64,000 nt of DNA from Sinorhizobium sojae CCBAU 05684 (GCF_002288525.1 NZ_CP023067.1:1984001-2048000), one strand, 5' to 3'; counted from the stretch's first letter, positions 16,360 to 25,791 are shown. Program-made: numbers and translations. The notes: generated by a model from the letters alone, not told the origin.

Positions 16360-17277
16360 TCAGACCATCATCTCCCCTCCCGCGATCTTCACCGCATGCC
16401 CGCCGATACGGGCGGTGGAAACCCGGCCGCCGGCGATGTCTAGGTGCAGGTGGATGAAGGAGGGTCGGTTCATCTCCACGCCCTGCTCGATCAGGATCGG
16501 ATGATGCCCATCCACCAGTTCGTCGAAGACGTTGATCGCACCGGCAAGGGCTGCCGCGGCCGACCCGGTTGCCGGGTCCTCCACGATGCCCATCTCCGGC
16601 GCGAACATGCGGGCATGGAAGCGCGCCATGTGGTTGATGCCGCCGCGGCAATAGAGATAGGCCCCGGCGAGCCGGCCCTCGGCGAGCGGCGCAAGCTGCT
16701 CCCATCGTTGCGGGTCGAATTCCACGGCCGCCACCGCCGCGATGTCGTGCAGCGGCACCATGACGAAGGGAACACCCGCGCTCCAGAATGAGATGGCGTG
16801 ATTTTCAAAACCGACCTGCGTCGCCTTGAGGCTGAGCGCATCGGCGATCGCCTGTTTCTCGAAACGGGCGTCGAGCCGGATCGGCTTGCGCGGCAGGTCG
16901 AATTCGGCAAAGGTCGCCTGGCCCGGTTTCAGCCGCACCGCCGTGCGCACCGGCCCGACCTTCTCTTCGAGCACCTGCATGAGATCGAGCCCCTTTTCGG
17001 GCCCGGCGTAGAAGTCCTCCGCGATCGCGACCGCCGCGCCCACCGTCGGGTGCCCGGCAAAGGGCAGTTCGTGCGAGGGCGTAAAGATCCTGAGGCGCGC
17101 CGAATGGGCGGTGTTTGCCGGCCGATGAACGAATACGGTCTCCGAAAGGTTGAACTCCTGCGCGATCGCCTGCATGGCCGCATCGCTCAAGTCATCGGCC
17201 TCGAACACCACGGCAAGCGGGTTGCCTTCCAGACGCCTGCTGGTGAAGACGTCGTAGATCGCGTAGCGCCGTGCCAT
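16360..17277 (-). CDS. PhzF-family isomerase
   Basis: A 305-residue, full-length member of the PhzF/diaminopimelate-epimerase-like fold. The family acid/base glutamate lies in NLSETVF (about residue 46), the substrate loop GHPTVG at 75-80 and EDPATGSA at 233-240. PhzF itself isomerises dihydro-3-hydroxyanthranilate, but most chromosomal homologs have unknown substrates and no other phenazine gene is present. ATG at 17277 has AAGGGGG seven bases upstream. It is a single-gene unit. Confidence 0.92.
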   Translation of the reverse strand: MARRYAIYDVFTSRRLEGNPLAVVFEADDLSDAAMQAIAQEFNLSETVFVHRPANTAHSARLRIFTPSHELPFAGHPTVGAAVAIAEDFYAGPEKGLDLMQVLEEKVGPVRTAVRLKPGQATFAEFDLPRKPIRLDARFEKQAIADALSLKATQVGFENHAISFWSAGVPFVMVPLHDIAAVAAVEFDPQRWEQLAPLAEGRLAGAYLYCRGGINHMARFHARMFAPEMGIVEDPATGSAAAALAGAINVFDELVDGHHPILIEQGVEMNRPSFIHLHLDIAGGRVSTARIGGHAVKIAGGEMMV

Positions 17278-17573
17278 CGATATCCCCCTTGCGTTTGACG
17301 GCCCGTGCCTCCTTCAGGACGCACAAAGCACGCTGTAACTCGTTGAACCCATGTACCGCGCTTGCCGAAAATCGAGTCCGGTTTCGGGCCGATGCGCTGG
17401 CATCCGCGCCACGAACCTAGCAACGCCCTTGTCCGGGCGGCAAGGCTAAAAGCGCCGGCGGGCCGATGATCTCACAGGAGCCGCGTGGCGACATCAGGGC
17501 GTAGGCATCGCTGGCGCTGTAGAGACCGCAAGATCTGCTTCGGCCGACCGGTGCGACCCGCGATGAGGCCGTG

Positions 17574-18680
17574 TCAGACCTCCAGGGTCATGACCACCGG
17601 GCAATGATCGGAGGCCTTCGGCCGGTCCCAGCCGGTGCGCGGGTAGCGCTCCACCTCCTGGCCGGCAGGAAAGATCGTACGGAAAGGCTGGCCGGCGCGG
17701 ATGATTTCCGGGACGTGGGCAGCGTTGCGGCGGGCGAGCGCCGGCGAAAGCAAGATATAGTCGAGTTGGCAGAGATGCCGCTCCTCAGGTCCGCGGCTGT
17801 GGAAAAGGGTCCACCGGTCGAGCACCGGACGCTTGAGCATCGGATTTTCGACGAACCCGTCCGCTGTAAACACATCCAGCGAGCTTATCGCCTCTTCGCG
17901 CGGCACGAATTCGTAGCCATTGCGCCGGTCGCCGAGGATCTCCACCTTCTCCTGATAGTCGTTCATGTCGCCGCAGATGGCGAACATCTTGTCGGCCGCG
18001 CGGTCGCGGCCGAAACGACTCTCGACGATAAGGCGCACCGCCCTTGCTTCCGCGATGCGCTGCGCCATCGTCGCCTGTCGCCCGTCGAGCCCTTCGCGCG
18101 CCGGCCCCATCGACTTGAAGTGCACGATGTAAAGCGTCAGCGGCCGCCCGCCGATGCTCAGTTCCACTTCGAGGCAGTCCCGCCTGAATATCCGGTCGTC
18201 CGGCCGGTTGGTTTGCGCGAGCTCCCCGTTGAAAAGGTCGAGATCCTTGTATGTCAGCGCCGCGTGGCTTTTCACATCCAGGCACTCGATCTTCTGCCCG
18301 TCGCGCGTTTCGTCCCGCATCAGCACCGCCACGTCGATGCCGCGGGAGTCGTTGCCCTCGATCAGGTATTTCTGGCGATAGCCATTGCCGACCATGCGGA
18401 AGAGATAGCCGTATTCGAAGGCGTGCAGCGCCGCCATGCTGTCGGCCTCCTGCAGGCAGAGGATGTCGGCGTCGCAGTCGGCGATCGCCAATGCCGACAT
18501 CTGCCGGGTGTCGTCCGTATGCGCGATGGTGCGCGCCTCCTCGAGCCGCTGATATTCCGCCTCGCTGCGCACATCGAAGAGCCTGAGCACCCGGTCCTGC
18601 TTCAGCTGGTTGCGAAAGCCGGAAAAATCGAAGCGGCCCATCAGGTTTTCGATATTGAAGGTGGCAAGGCGAAGTGACAT
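17574..18680 (-). CDS. endonuclease/exonuclease/phosphatase-family hydrolase
   Basis: A 368-residue EEP-fold enzyme. The conserved motifs are all present: LATFNIENL (Asn), ILCLQEAD (metal-binding Glu at about 78), VHFKS, CGDMNDYQ (Asp/Asn pair) and the terminal SDHCPVVM (Asp-His). Members cleave phosphodiester or phosphomonoester bonds in nucleic acids, lipids or inositol phosphates; the substrate cannot be told from sequence. No signal peptide, so cytoplasmic. ATG at 18680. It is monocistronic and flanked by a repeat on its upstream side. Confidence 0.9.
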   Translation of the reverse strand: MSLRLATFNIENLMGRFDFSGFRNQLKQDRVLRLFDVRSEAEYQRLEEARTIAHTDDTRQMSALAIADCDADILCLQEADSMAALHAFEYGYLFRMVGNGYRQKYLIEGNDSRGIDVAVLMRDETRDGQKIECLDVKSHAALTYKDLDLFNGELAQTNRPDDRIFRRDCLEVELSIGGRPLTLYIVHFKSMGPAREGLDGRQATMAQRIAEARAVRLIVESRFGRDRAADKMFAICGDMNDYQEKVEILGDRRNGYEFVPREEAISSLDVFTADGFVENPMLKRPVLDRWTLFHSRGPEERHLCQLDYILLSPALARRNAAHVPEIIRAGQPFRTIFPAGQEVERYPRTGWDRPKASDHCPVVMTLEV

Positions 18681-18715
18681 CGGGCGATTCCGCAGTGAGT
18701 TGCGCGGGAGATTAA

Positions 18716-18845
18716 TGCATCTCGCCCGGAAGTGTGTAGCGGTTTCGGGAAAACGTTCTGCCTGATGACCGGACCTGAAGCGCGTTGCAGCAATTCACAG
18801 TGCGACAGCGACCTTTGCGCGTCTGATGAGACGCGCGGCTGCAGG
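18716..18845. repeat. composite dispersed repeat
   Basis: Two repeat types in tandem. The left half, TAATGCATCTCGCCCGGAAGTG with AAGCGCGTTGCAG, matches the element at 24260-24361. The right half, GACAGCGACCTTTGCGCGTC with GACGCGCGGCTGCAG, is the common hairpin family. It shows how the mosaics are built from interchangeable blocks. Confidence 0.7.
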
Positions 18846-18898
18846 GGTGTTCAGGTGGGGGGTGGCGCCTTGGCGCCAACCCCGGTTCTAAGCTCACC

Positions 18899-19342
18899 TT
18901 ACCGCCTGACCGCGACCACTTTGCCGCGGCTGAAATACGAGAACTGTACCCGGCCCGATTGGTTGCCGCCGATGAGCTGCGCCCGCGTTTTCGACAGTTT
19001 TGCAAGGATGCCGACGTGATAGCCCCGCCCTGCCCTGACGACAACGACGTCGCCCGGGCGGGCGTAGGTGAGCCGCACGGGTGCGCCGAAGCGCAGCCAC
19101 GACCGGGCAATAGCGTATCCTTCCGGCGGTTTGCGGCCGGTCATTCGCGCGATCAGCCCCAGGAAATGGCCGCACCAGGGGGTGCGCGCGGGATTGACGC
19201 CGAGCACCGCCCGCAGTTTCTTGTTGTGCTTGACCTCGTGCAGACCCGCATATTTCTGGGCCTGGTTGAGCATGCCGGCATATGTGACATCGGGGGACGC
19301 AAGCGCAACAAATATCGCAGTCAGAAACACCATGACCTTCAT
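18899..19342 (-). CDS. TIGR02594-type (CHAP/NlpC-like) secreted protein
   Basis: A 147-residue protein with a signal peptide (VMVFLTAIFVALASPDVTYA). The motif TPWCGHFL carries a cysteine positioned like the nucleophile of CHAP/NlpC-P60 cysteine peptidases, and GRGYHVGILAK supplies the histidine, so a cell-wall amidase or endopeptidase role is plausible. ATG at 19342 has TAGGAGA seven bases upstream; the longer frame to 19450 has no such signal. Homologs occur both in phages and as host envelope proteins; here it stands alone. Confidence 0.8.
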   Translation of the reverse strand: MKVMVFLTAIFVALASPDVTYAGMLNQAQKYAGLHEVKHNKKLRAVLGVNPARTPWCGHFLGLIARMTGRKPPEGYAIARSWLRFGAPVRLTYARPGDVVVVRAGRGYHVGILAKLSKTRAQLIGGNQSGRVQFSYFSRGKVVAVRR

Positions 19343-19450
19343 GATCTGGTCTCCTAAGATGCGCACACCGGCCAACATGTCGGCATGCGCCCGCTTCGTC
19401 TCCGTCCATTGCGACGCAACGCCCCTCCAGAGCGCGGCATTTACTGACAC

Positions 19451-20060
19451 GCATCAAGCCGCCCGCCGTCAGGGACTTAAATCCTGAAGGCGGATAAGAT
19501 GCTCTGAAATCAAAGGGCTAGAGCGTCCTTGATCCTAGGCGCACGCTGCGATCGTCAGCGTCACGCATTCGTAGAAAACGCACGAAAGACTCTCTAGCAC
19601 TTTGAGCCGCACATGGTTTCCGCCGAAAACCGATGCCGGTGTTCGGTTCCAAGGTGCAGCCGGCCAGCAATGGCCGTGCCCCAACTTGTTGGCGTTCGCT
19701 ACGCGCGACCTGGAAATCCCCTGCCAGCCGTTGATGGCGGCGGGACTTTGCCGGTCGGGTGGAGCGAAATTATGGCAAGACCGCACCTCATGCGTCGAAA
19801 GCCGCATTTCCTGATCGAAATGCCTATTCGGCCCGGCGATAAACGGACTTTTGACGGTAGACGGCGGTCGATGACGCAGCTCTGGCTACGCGCCGCTCTT
19901 TCGGCGGCGGAGGCTTCCCGCCCGTGCTCAGGCCTTCCAATCAGACGTGAAAGGGCTCCGCAGCGCCGCGCGTCTTTTCGGACGCGCAAAGGTCGCTTTT
20001 TGAAACTGCGCTCCGAGCTTTCCGAGAAACGGGTAGGTAGGATTTTCGAAAAAGTCGGTG
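19451..20060. other. gene-free stretch with a repeat
   Basis: No supported gene in about 600 bases. A copy of the dispersed hairpin (CAGCGCCGCGCGTCTTTTCG, GACGCGCAAAGGTCGCTTTT) lies at 19957-20002, oriented so that it could end transcription near the TadG-like gene. Short frames on both strands have no recognisable content. Confidence 0.5.
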
Positions 20061-20062
20061 GG

Positions 20063-21400
20063 CTAGCGCACCAGCCGGATCGTGCCCGGATAGTTGAGTT
20101 GCTTGTCGGCGAGTTCCGCGCTGCAATCCATCTTGAAGGTGGCATTGCCGATGAGCGTGATCTCCTGCGCGATCAGCCGGATGCACTCGCCGCCGGTCGA
20201 TCCGTTGCCGGAATATTGCAGCTCGGCGACATCCGGCAGGTAAACGATGCCGGTGAGGGATGAATTGCTGTTGCCGTTGATCACTGCCTGCTCGGTATTC
20301 CCGTGTTCGGCGACGATCGAGAAGCCTGCCCAGTCACCGGTAAGCGATGGCGAAATATCGAAGGTGGCGCCGCCGCGGATCAGCAGTTCGGCGCCGTTCA
20401 TCAGGAAGAAGGTGACGCCCTTGCCGGTAAGCACCGACTGGGCGGCAAGTTCGAGGCGCCCGCCGTCGACGATGTAATAGCCGGGCTCGAGATTGACGGT
20501 TCCCTTGACGTCGAGGGTGCCATAGGTGCCGGGCTTCAGCGTCACCACATAGCCGTCGGTCTTCTTCGGCGTTTTGCCGGTGCCGTTGCAGTCGCCGTTG
20601 CCGCCGCCGCCGCTGACATAATCCTGGCCGCAGCCCGAAAGATCGACCCAGGCGGAGGTCTTCGGCATCGCCTTGCCCGCAAAGGGGTCGGGAACGCGCG
20701 GCGATCCGTCCACCGCCTGCTCGCAGGCGAGCGTTATGTCCTCAGGCGAGCCGTAGATGGCACCCGCCGCATAGAGACATTCGGCCTTCAGCGTGCTGCT
20801 TCCCCCGACATAGATCGACTCAGTGTGGTTCGAATTCGACACCACGGCACATCCGGTCAGGTCCACGATCGCACTGCCGCTGACATTGAACCCCCGCTGC
20901 GCCGTATGGTGAAGAGCCAGGATACAGGCTTCCGCGCCGGCGGCCCTCGCCGCGACCGACTGCCGCCGGATCTGGAGCGGCATGCGTTCGAGGAACAGCG
21001 GCGTGTACTCCGTGACATATTCCGCCGTCGCGGTGTCTTCGTTGACGTCGCGCGTGAAGCTCACCGTCAGCGCCTCCTGCACGGAAGCATCCGTCGGCGC
21101 AGCCAGTGCCTCGGCGACAACGTCCTGCGGCAGCGAATAGTTGCTCCAGAAGAATTTCGCGCCTTCCTTTGAGGCCGCGTCCTCGGTCGCCCCCTCGCCA
21201 AAGGCCCTCACGGATCCGAGTGCCGCAGAATCTAGCGCATTCTGGATCTTTTCCGCTTCGAGATAGGCGCCGACAAAATCAAGCGCCAGCGCCGCCGCGC
21301 CTAGGATCGGCACGAATGCGATGGCGCCCAGCACCGCAAAATTCCCCTCCCTATTGTCTGCCAGTCTCCTGACTTGTGCACGGATCCGCTCGGCCGTCAT
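20063..21400 (-). CDS. TadG-like pilus-assembly/surface protein
   Basis: A 445-residue protein. The N-terminus, DNREGNFAVLGAIAFVPILG, is the TadE/TadG pilin-like membrane segment (a Tad-type anchor with Gly-Asn before the hydrophobic run). The rest is extracytoplasmic and beta-rich, with repeated VSGSAIVDLTGC and LEPGYYIVDGG segments and several cysteines. TadG proteins act in Flp/Tad pilus assembly, but no other tad gene is near, so this is an orphan. ATG at 21400 follows GGAGGGGGAAGG. Confidence 0.8.
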   Translation of the reverse strand: MTAERIRAQVRRLADNREGNFAVLGAIAFVPILGAAALALDFVGAYLEAEKIQNALDSAALGSVRAFGEGATEDAASKEGAKFFWSNYSLPQDVVAEALAAPTDASVQEALTVSFTRDVNEDTATAEYVTEYTPLFLERMPLQIRRQSVAARAAGAEACILALHHTAQRGFNVSGSAIVDLTGCAVVSNSNHTESIYVGGSSTLKAECLYAAGAIYGSPEDITLACEQAVDGSPRVPDPFAGKAMPKTSAWVDLSGCGQDYVSGGGGNGDCNGTGKTPKKTDGYVVTLKPGTYGTLDVKGTVNLEPGYYIVDGGRLELAAQSVLTGKGVTFFLMNGAELLIRGGATFDISPSLTGDWAGFSIVAEHGNTEQAVINGNSNSSLTGIVYLPDVAELQYSGNGSTGGECIRLIAQEITLIGNATFKMDCSAELADKQLNYPGTIRLVR

Positions 21401-21528
21401 AGCCTTCCCCCTCCGAAACAGGAATGCCGGCCATTTAAGCGCTGGCTAATTTACAATTCGTTAGGAAAATTGCCCGCCTTTTATGTATTCTTAATATATC
21501 CCCTCGCCGCCGATGGGGCGCCGCGGGT

Positions 21529-21738
21529 CTATCGCTGCCAGGCGGCCTCATTCTTCTTCTCGTAATCGCTGAACGCCTTCACGAGGCCGCCGAGAACCTC
21601 GGCCGATGTCTCGAACATCGCCTTGAATTGCGGATCGTCGACCTTCGTGATGTCCTCGCGCAGATGCGCGATCAGTGCGTTGAGTTCCCGCTTCATCTTC
21701 TGTGTGTGATAGGCCGGATGGGTCTCCGAAAGAGCCAT
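21529..21738 (-). CDS. small conserved hypothetical protein
   Basis: A 69-residue helical, soluble protein with TQKMKRELNALIAHLREDIT and a C-terminal helix GGLVKAFSDYEKKNEAAWQR. ATG at 21738 has AAAGGAG five bases upstream, so the frame extension to 21843 is not used. Size and composition resemble small proteins encoded singly in rhizobial genomes. No function can be assigned. Confidence 0.7.
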   Translation of the reverse strand: MALSETHPAYHTQKMKRELNALIAHLREDITKVDDPQFKAMFETSAEVLGGLVKAFSDYEKKNEAAWQR

Positions 21739-21949
21739 TGGATTCTCCTTTCCTATACGAGGTGGGGCTACAGTGAATAACGCCGGCTGCAAGGAGCTGT
21801 TCCTGTACGGACTGGCCCGGTGCGACAGCGGACCGCCGCGCAAGAATCGATCCTGCTTGGTAACAAAACGCCCTCAAATGTTACTGGACCGGTCCTGTCG
21901 ATCCTGCAAAATAGTCAGGCAATAGCGCCGAAATGGATTTCAGTAGAAA

Positions 21950-22154
21950 TTTAGATCAGAGCTCGCTCGAGTGGTGAGCTCTGGTTGTAGAGGGGACCCG
22001 GTCGAGTTTGCGGCGGCTCCCGGGCGTGGATACTGAATCGACGGCCAAGTGCGTTTGCGAACGAGCGTAAAGCTCTGACCAAAAGAATTGCGCCCACACG
22101 TTGGAAGTATTGACCGCAGCCTTCGGCCCGCCCTTCGGTGGCGGGCCTTTCTTT
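21950..22154 (+). ncRNA. candidate non-coding RNA ending in a strong terminator
   Basis: About 200 bases with no credible frame, ending in a textbook intrinsic terminator at 22125-22154. Upstream there are further self-complementary stretches (GAGCTCGCTCGAGTGGTGAGCTC and GGGGACCCGG/CTCCCGGGCG). The nearest upstream plus-strand gene is over 9 kb away and the two genes before it are on the minus strand, so the terminator has no protein gene to serve. A small RNA transcript is the simplest explanation. Promoter and 5' end are not defined, and I do not recognise a named family. Confidence 0.45.
22125..22154 (+). terminator. intrinsic terminator
   Basis: Perfect 8-bp stem GGCCCGCC/GGCGGGCC with loop CTTCGGT, followed by TTTCTTT. 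Confidence 0.85.
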
Positions 22155-22365
22155 GCCCGTCTACAGCGCCGCGCTGTCACGCCGCAGCGGCAATCCATCA
22201 TGTCATTCTAATGGACACCCATAGCGGTGATTGCTACTCTCCTCACGCGGGATGGAAGGCAATCCTTCGACATCCCGCAGCTTCACTTCTTCGACTTCTG
22301 TCACGCTCGCGCTTCGGGTCGGCTCGGTCCGAAAGGATCGTGATTTCGGATCAGGAGGGTGCCGC

Positions 22366-24138
22366 ATGAGGCGGCTGGCAGCGATCATGGACGCCGATGT
22401 CGTCGGCTACAGCCGATTGATGGGGCGTGATGAGACGGGGACCTTCCAGGCATTGAAGGCGTGCCGCAGTGCTTTGATCGCGCCTGCCGTTGCAGAGCAT
22501 GGCGGGCGCATCGTGAAGCAGACGGGTGATGGTATCCTTGCGGAATTTTCGAGTGTCGTCGATTCCGTCGCCTGCGCCATGGCGATCCAGAATCGAATGC
22601 GTGAACGGGACGGGGGTGCCGGCGCCGAGGGCCTGCAACTGCGCATCGGCATCCATTTGGGCGACGTTATCGTGGAAGACGCCGACATTCACGGCGACGG
22701 CGTCACGGTTGCCGCCCGACTGCAGAGCCTCGCCCCGCCGGGCGGGATCTGCGTTTCCCAACAGGTCTATGACCAGGTCACATCGAGGCTCGATTTCCCG
22801 GTGACCGACTTCGGCCGGCGGTCACTCAGCGACGCCCACGCGCCGGTGCGTGTCTGGCGGTGGCAGCCGAAGGGGACGAGCAGCCCCGTGGCCGAGACTA
22901 CCCTCGCCGACGACCGGCCGGTTCCGGATCAGAAGCGCCCGTCGATCGCGGTCCTGCCCTTCGCCAACCTCTCGAGTGTCGACGGCCAGGAACATTTTTC
23001 TGACGGTTTTAGCGAAGAACTCATCGCCACCCTTGCCCGCTGCCGTTGGCTGCGGGTCGTGGCCCGCAACTCCTCCTTCACCTACAAGGGCACCGCGGTC
23101 GATGTGCGCAAGGTGGCCGCGGACCTCGGCGTCAAATATGTGATCGAAGGCAGCGTCCGCCGCTCGGGCAATCGCATCCGCATCACCGCGCAATTGCTGA
23201 GCGGCGAAACCGGCATGCTGCTCTGGGCCGAGCGCTACGACCGGATGGTCGACGACGTCTTCGTCGTGCAGGACGAGATTGCCGGCCAGATCACCGGCAC
23301 CATCCAGCCGGAGCTCGGCATCATCGAATTCGCCGCGCTGCGCGGCCACACGGCCGCCGATTTGGGCGCCTGGAACATCTATCTCAAGGGCCTTTGGCAT
23401 CTCTACAAATTCAATCTCGACGATCTCAAGATCGCCAAGCAGCTGTTCGAACGGGCGATCGAGCTCGAACCCGGCTTCGCCCAGGCTCATGCGCGCCTTG
23501 CCTATGTCCACATCCAGCTCGGCTGGTACGGCCCGCTCGGCGAACGCGCCGAACGCATCGGCGACGCCGTCGCCCATGCCGAACGGGCGATCGCGCTCGA
23601 CAACCGTGAATCGGCGGCGCACCTGGCCCTTGGCCGGGCGCTTGCGCTCAACGGACAGCCCGAACTCGGCATCAATCATCTGCGCAATGCGTTGAGACTG
23701 GATGCGAGCTTTGCCCAGGGCCATTTCGCCCTGGGGCAGGCCCTTTGCTATGTCGAACGGCCGGAGGAAGGCATTGCCGAGATCAAGGAGGCGTTCCGGC
23801 TCAGCCCCCGCGATCCGCATCTCTGGACGTTCCACAACATGCTGGCGATCGCCTACTACCAATCGGGCCGCCTGGACGAAGCCACCGCGGCAGCACGGGC
23901 ATCGCTCCGCCAGGAAAACGTCACCTTCTGGCCGGCCATGGTGCTGGCGGCGACCCTCGGCGCCCAGGGGCCGACCGGCGAAGCCCGCGAAGCCGTCTCC
24001 AACCTTCTTCGCTGGCGCCCGGCCCTGACAACGGCGACGGCGCGGGCCGAATTCTATTTCGGCGACCGCCCTGCCATGCCGGAACAATTCGTCGAACGCT
24101 TCGTCGGCGACCTACGCCGCGCCGGTCTGCCGGATTAG
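22366..24138 (+). CDS. class III adenylate cyclase with TolB-like and TPR regions
   Basis: A 590-residue cyclase. Residues 1-160 form the catalytic domain: DADVVGYSRLM (first metal Asp, D11), KQTGDGILAEF (Lys and second Asp, D55), GIHLGDVIVE and GDGVTVAARLQ. A TolB N-terminal-like segment follows (IAVLPFANLSS ... FSDGFSEELI, about 190-330), then several TPR-like helical repeats to the end. The architecture matches the expanded soluble cyclases of rhizobia. ATG at 22366 follows CAGGAGGG; an in-frame extension to 22231 lacks a site. The product is presumably cAMP; the signal sensed by the C-terminal part is unknown. Confidence 0.92.
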   Translation: MRRLAAIMDADVVGYSRLMGRDETGTFQALKACRSALIAPAVAEHGGRIVKQTGDGILAEFSSVVDSVACAMAIQNRMRERDGGAGAEGLQLRIGIHLGDVIVEDADIHGDGVTVAARLQSLAPPGGICVSQQVYDQVTSRLDFPVTDFGRRSLSDAHAPVRVWRWQPKGTSSPVAETTLADDRPVPDQKRPSIAVLPFANLSSVDGQEHFSDGFSEELIATLARCRWLRVVARNSSFTYKGTAVDVRKVAADLGVKYVIEGSVRRSGNRIRITAQLLSGETGMLLWAERYDRMVDDVFVVQDEIAGQITGTIQPELGIIEFAALRGHTAADLGAWNIYLKGLWHLYKFNLDDLKIAKQLFERAIELEPGFAQAHARLAYVHIQLGWYGPLGERAERIGDAVAHAERAIALDNRESAAHLALGRALALNGQPELGINHLRNALRLDASFAQGHFALGQALCYVERPEEGIAEIKEAFRLSPRDPHLWTFHNMLAIAYYQSGRLDEATAAARASLRQENVTFWPAMVLAATLGAQGPTGEAREAVSNLLRWRPALTTATARAEFYFGDRPAMPEQFVERFVGDLRRAGLPD

Positions 24139-24161
24139 CCTCGAGAATCCTCGGCCGTACT

Positions 24162-24374
24162 GCCCCTCATCCGCCTGCCGGCACCTTCTCCCCGTTTACG
24201 GGGAGAGGGACAAGCGGCGCCGTTTCACTCCCCTCTCCCAGCTTGCGGGGAGAGGGCTAATGCATGTCGCCCAAAAGTGTGCAGCGGTTTTGGGACAACG
24301 ACGCGCATGAAAACAAAGAACTAAAGCGCGTTGCACGAATACGATTAAGCGCGACGCGCTTTAGGGTGAGGGGC
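24162..24374. repeat. RIME-like element interrupted by another repeat
   Basis: Two hairpins, CCTTCTCCCCGTTTACGGGG and CCCTCTCCCAGCTTGCGGGG, in the order seen at 45236-45398 and 47656-47846. The conserved end, GGGCTAGGGTGAGGGGC in the other copies, is split here: GGGCTA ends at 24259 and GGGTGAGGGGC resumes at 24364. Confidence 0.85.
24260..24361. mobile_element. MITE-like insertion inside a RIME, TA flanks
   Basis: A ~102-bp segment, ATGCATGTCGCCCAAAAGTG ... GCGACGCGCT, lies exactly inside a RIME at the dinucleotide TA, which is present on both sides (24258-24259 and 24362-24363). A related segment occurs at 18716-18790. No coding capacity. A non-autonomous element inserted with TA duplication is the best reading. 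Confidence 0.6.
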
Positions 24375-24388
24375 TTTCCCCACCGCCC

Positions 24389-25423
24389 CTACTGCAGCGG
24401 CCGCCCTGGCGCTGCCGGCTGACCGTTCACGGCTCCGTGGGCCGCCGCCTCGTCTGTACGGGCGCTGTCGAGGCCGGTCGCCACGACCGAGACGCGGAAG
24501 GTGCCGTCGAGGGTGCGGTCGAAGATCGCGCCGACGACGATATCGGCCTCGTCATAGACTTCTTCACGGATGCGGGTGGCAGCCTCGTCCACCTCGAACA
24601 GCGTCATGTCCATGCCGCCCGAGATCGAAACGAGCACGCCCTTGGCGCCGCGCATCGAGACCTCGTCGAGCAGCGGGTTGGCGATCGCCGCTTCGGCCGC
24701 CTTCATCGCCCGGCTCTCGCCCGTCGCCTCGCCGGTGCCCATCATTGCGCGGCCCATGCCCTTCATCACCGTTTTCACGTCGGCAAAGTCGAGATTCATC
24801 AGGCCTTCCTTGACGATCAGGTCGGTGATGCAGCTGACACCCGAATAGAGCACCCGGTCGGCGATCATGAAGGCGTCGGCGAAGGTGGTTTTCGCGTCGG
24901 CGATGCGGAAGAGGTTCTGGTTGGGGATGACGATCACCGTGTCGGCGCTTTTGCGCAGCCGCTCGACGCCCAGTTCCGCCGTCTGCATCCGCCGACGGCC
25001 CTCGAAGCTGAAGGGTTTGGTGACGACGCCGACGGTCAGGATGCCGGCCCGCCGCGCCGCTTCGGCGATGACCGGCGCTGCTCCGGTGCCGGTGCCGCCG
25101 CCCATGCCGGCGGTGACGAAGCACATATGCGTGCCGCCGAGGTGATCCATGATCTCATCGATCGATTCCTGTGCCGCCGCATCGCCGATATCCGGCACCG
25201 AGCCGGCGCCGAGGCCCTCGGTGATCGCGGCGCCGAGCTGGATTCGCCGTTCGGCCTTGGACATGGACAGAGCCTGCGCATCCGTATTGGCGGCGATGAA
25301 ATCCACACCCTGCAGGTTCTCGGCGATCATGTTGTTGATTGCGTTACCGCCGCCGCCCCCCACGCCGATGACGGTGATTTTCGGGCGCATCTCCGTGATG
25401 ATCGGCTTCTTAAACTCAGTCAT
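24389..25423 (-). CDS. ftsZ2: FtsZ2, short FtsZ paralog
   Basis: A 344-residue tubulin-like GTPase. The G-box GGGTGTG is at 108-114, an N-terminal GVGGGGGNA loop at about 20-28, and the T7 catalytic loop [11 protein letters not shown] at about 210-220. It has the full GTPase and C-terminal subdomain but ends soon after, lacking the long linker and terminal peptide that bind FtsA/ZipA in the main FtsZ. Size matches the second FtsZ of Sinorhizobium meliloti. ATG at 25423 follows AAGGAGAAG. It may co-assemble with FtsZ1; it is a single-gene unit here. Confidence 0.95.
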   Translation of the reverse strand: MTEFKKPIITEMRPKITVIGVGGGGGNAINNMIAENLQGVDFIAANTDAQALSMSKAERRIQLGAAITEGLGAGSVPDIGDAAAQESIDEIMDHLGGTHMCFVTAGMGGGTGTGAAPVIAEAARRAGILTVGVVTKPFSFEGRRRMQTAELGVERLRKSADTVIVIPNQNLFRIADAKTTFADAFMIADRVLYSGVSCITDLIVKEGLMNLDFADVKTVMKGMGRAMMGTGEATGESRAMKAAEAAIANPLLDEVSMRGAKGVLVSISGGMDMTLFEVDEAATRIREEVYDEADIVVGAIFDRTLDGTFRVSVVATGLDSARTDEAAAHGAVNGQPAAPGRPLQ

Positions 25424-25625
25424 GCTCTTCTCCTTGGGCAGATCCCCGGCTGTCAAAGGCTGTCCGTCCCCCGGAACTTGCGATCGAAAGCGGCGCGGGC
25501 GCGAATCACGCGTTGTCATTGTAGGAATTCAAAAAAGCCACGGAGAAGGCAAGAGCGGCGAAAACAAGGCGCGTCCACAGCTACGTGCACGGGCAGTTGA
25601 TGAGCCTTCTCGTCAGCGCATCGGC

Positions 25626-25717
25626 CCGAAAATCGGAACCGATTTTCGGAAAGCTCGATGCGCAGTTCAAAGAGTTACAGCGACCTTTGCGCGTCTGAAA
25701 AGACGCGCGGCGCTGTA
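25626..25717. repeat. full-length dispersed mosaic repeat
   Basis: Hairpin CCGAAAATCGG/CCGATTTTCGG, then AAAGCTCGATGCGCAGTTCA, then hairpin CGACCTTTGCGCGTC with GACGCGCGGCGCTGTA. The best-preserved copy in the window; the same block order is seen at 43940-44032 and 8119-8211. Confidence 0.85.
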
Positions 25718-25791
25718 AGAGGGCCGGCGAACAGGAACAAGGTCCAGGTGCCGGCGTTCATGCTGCACATTCACCAAAGGGAGTGGCTGCC

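Noticed and set aside
19535-19807. Minus-strand frame with a motif slightly like an IS110-type transposase C-terminus (VANANKLGHGHCW)
   Set aside because: The resemblance is limited to a few residues, the catalytic residues are absent and no terminal repeats were found. It is too weak to call an insertion sequence remnant.
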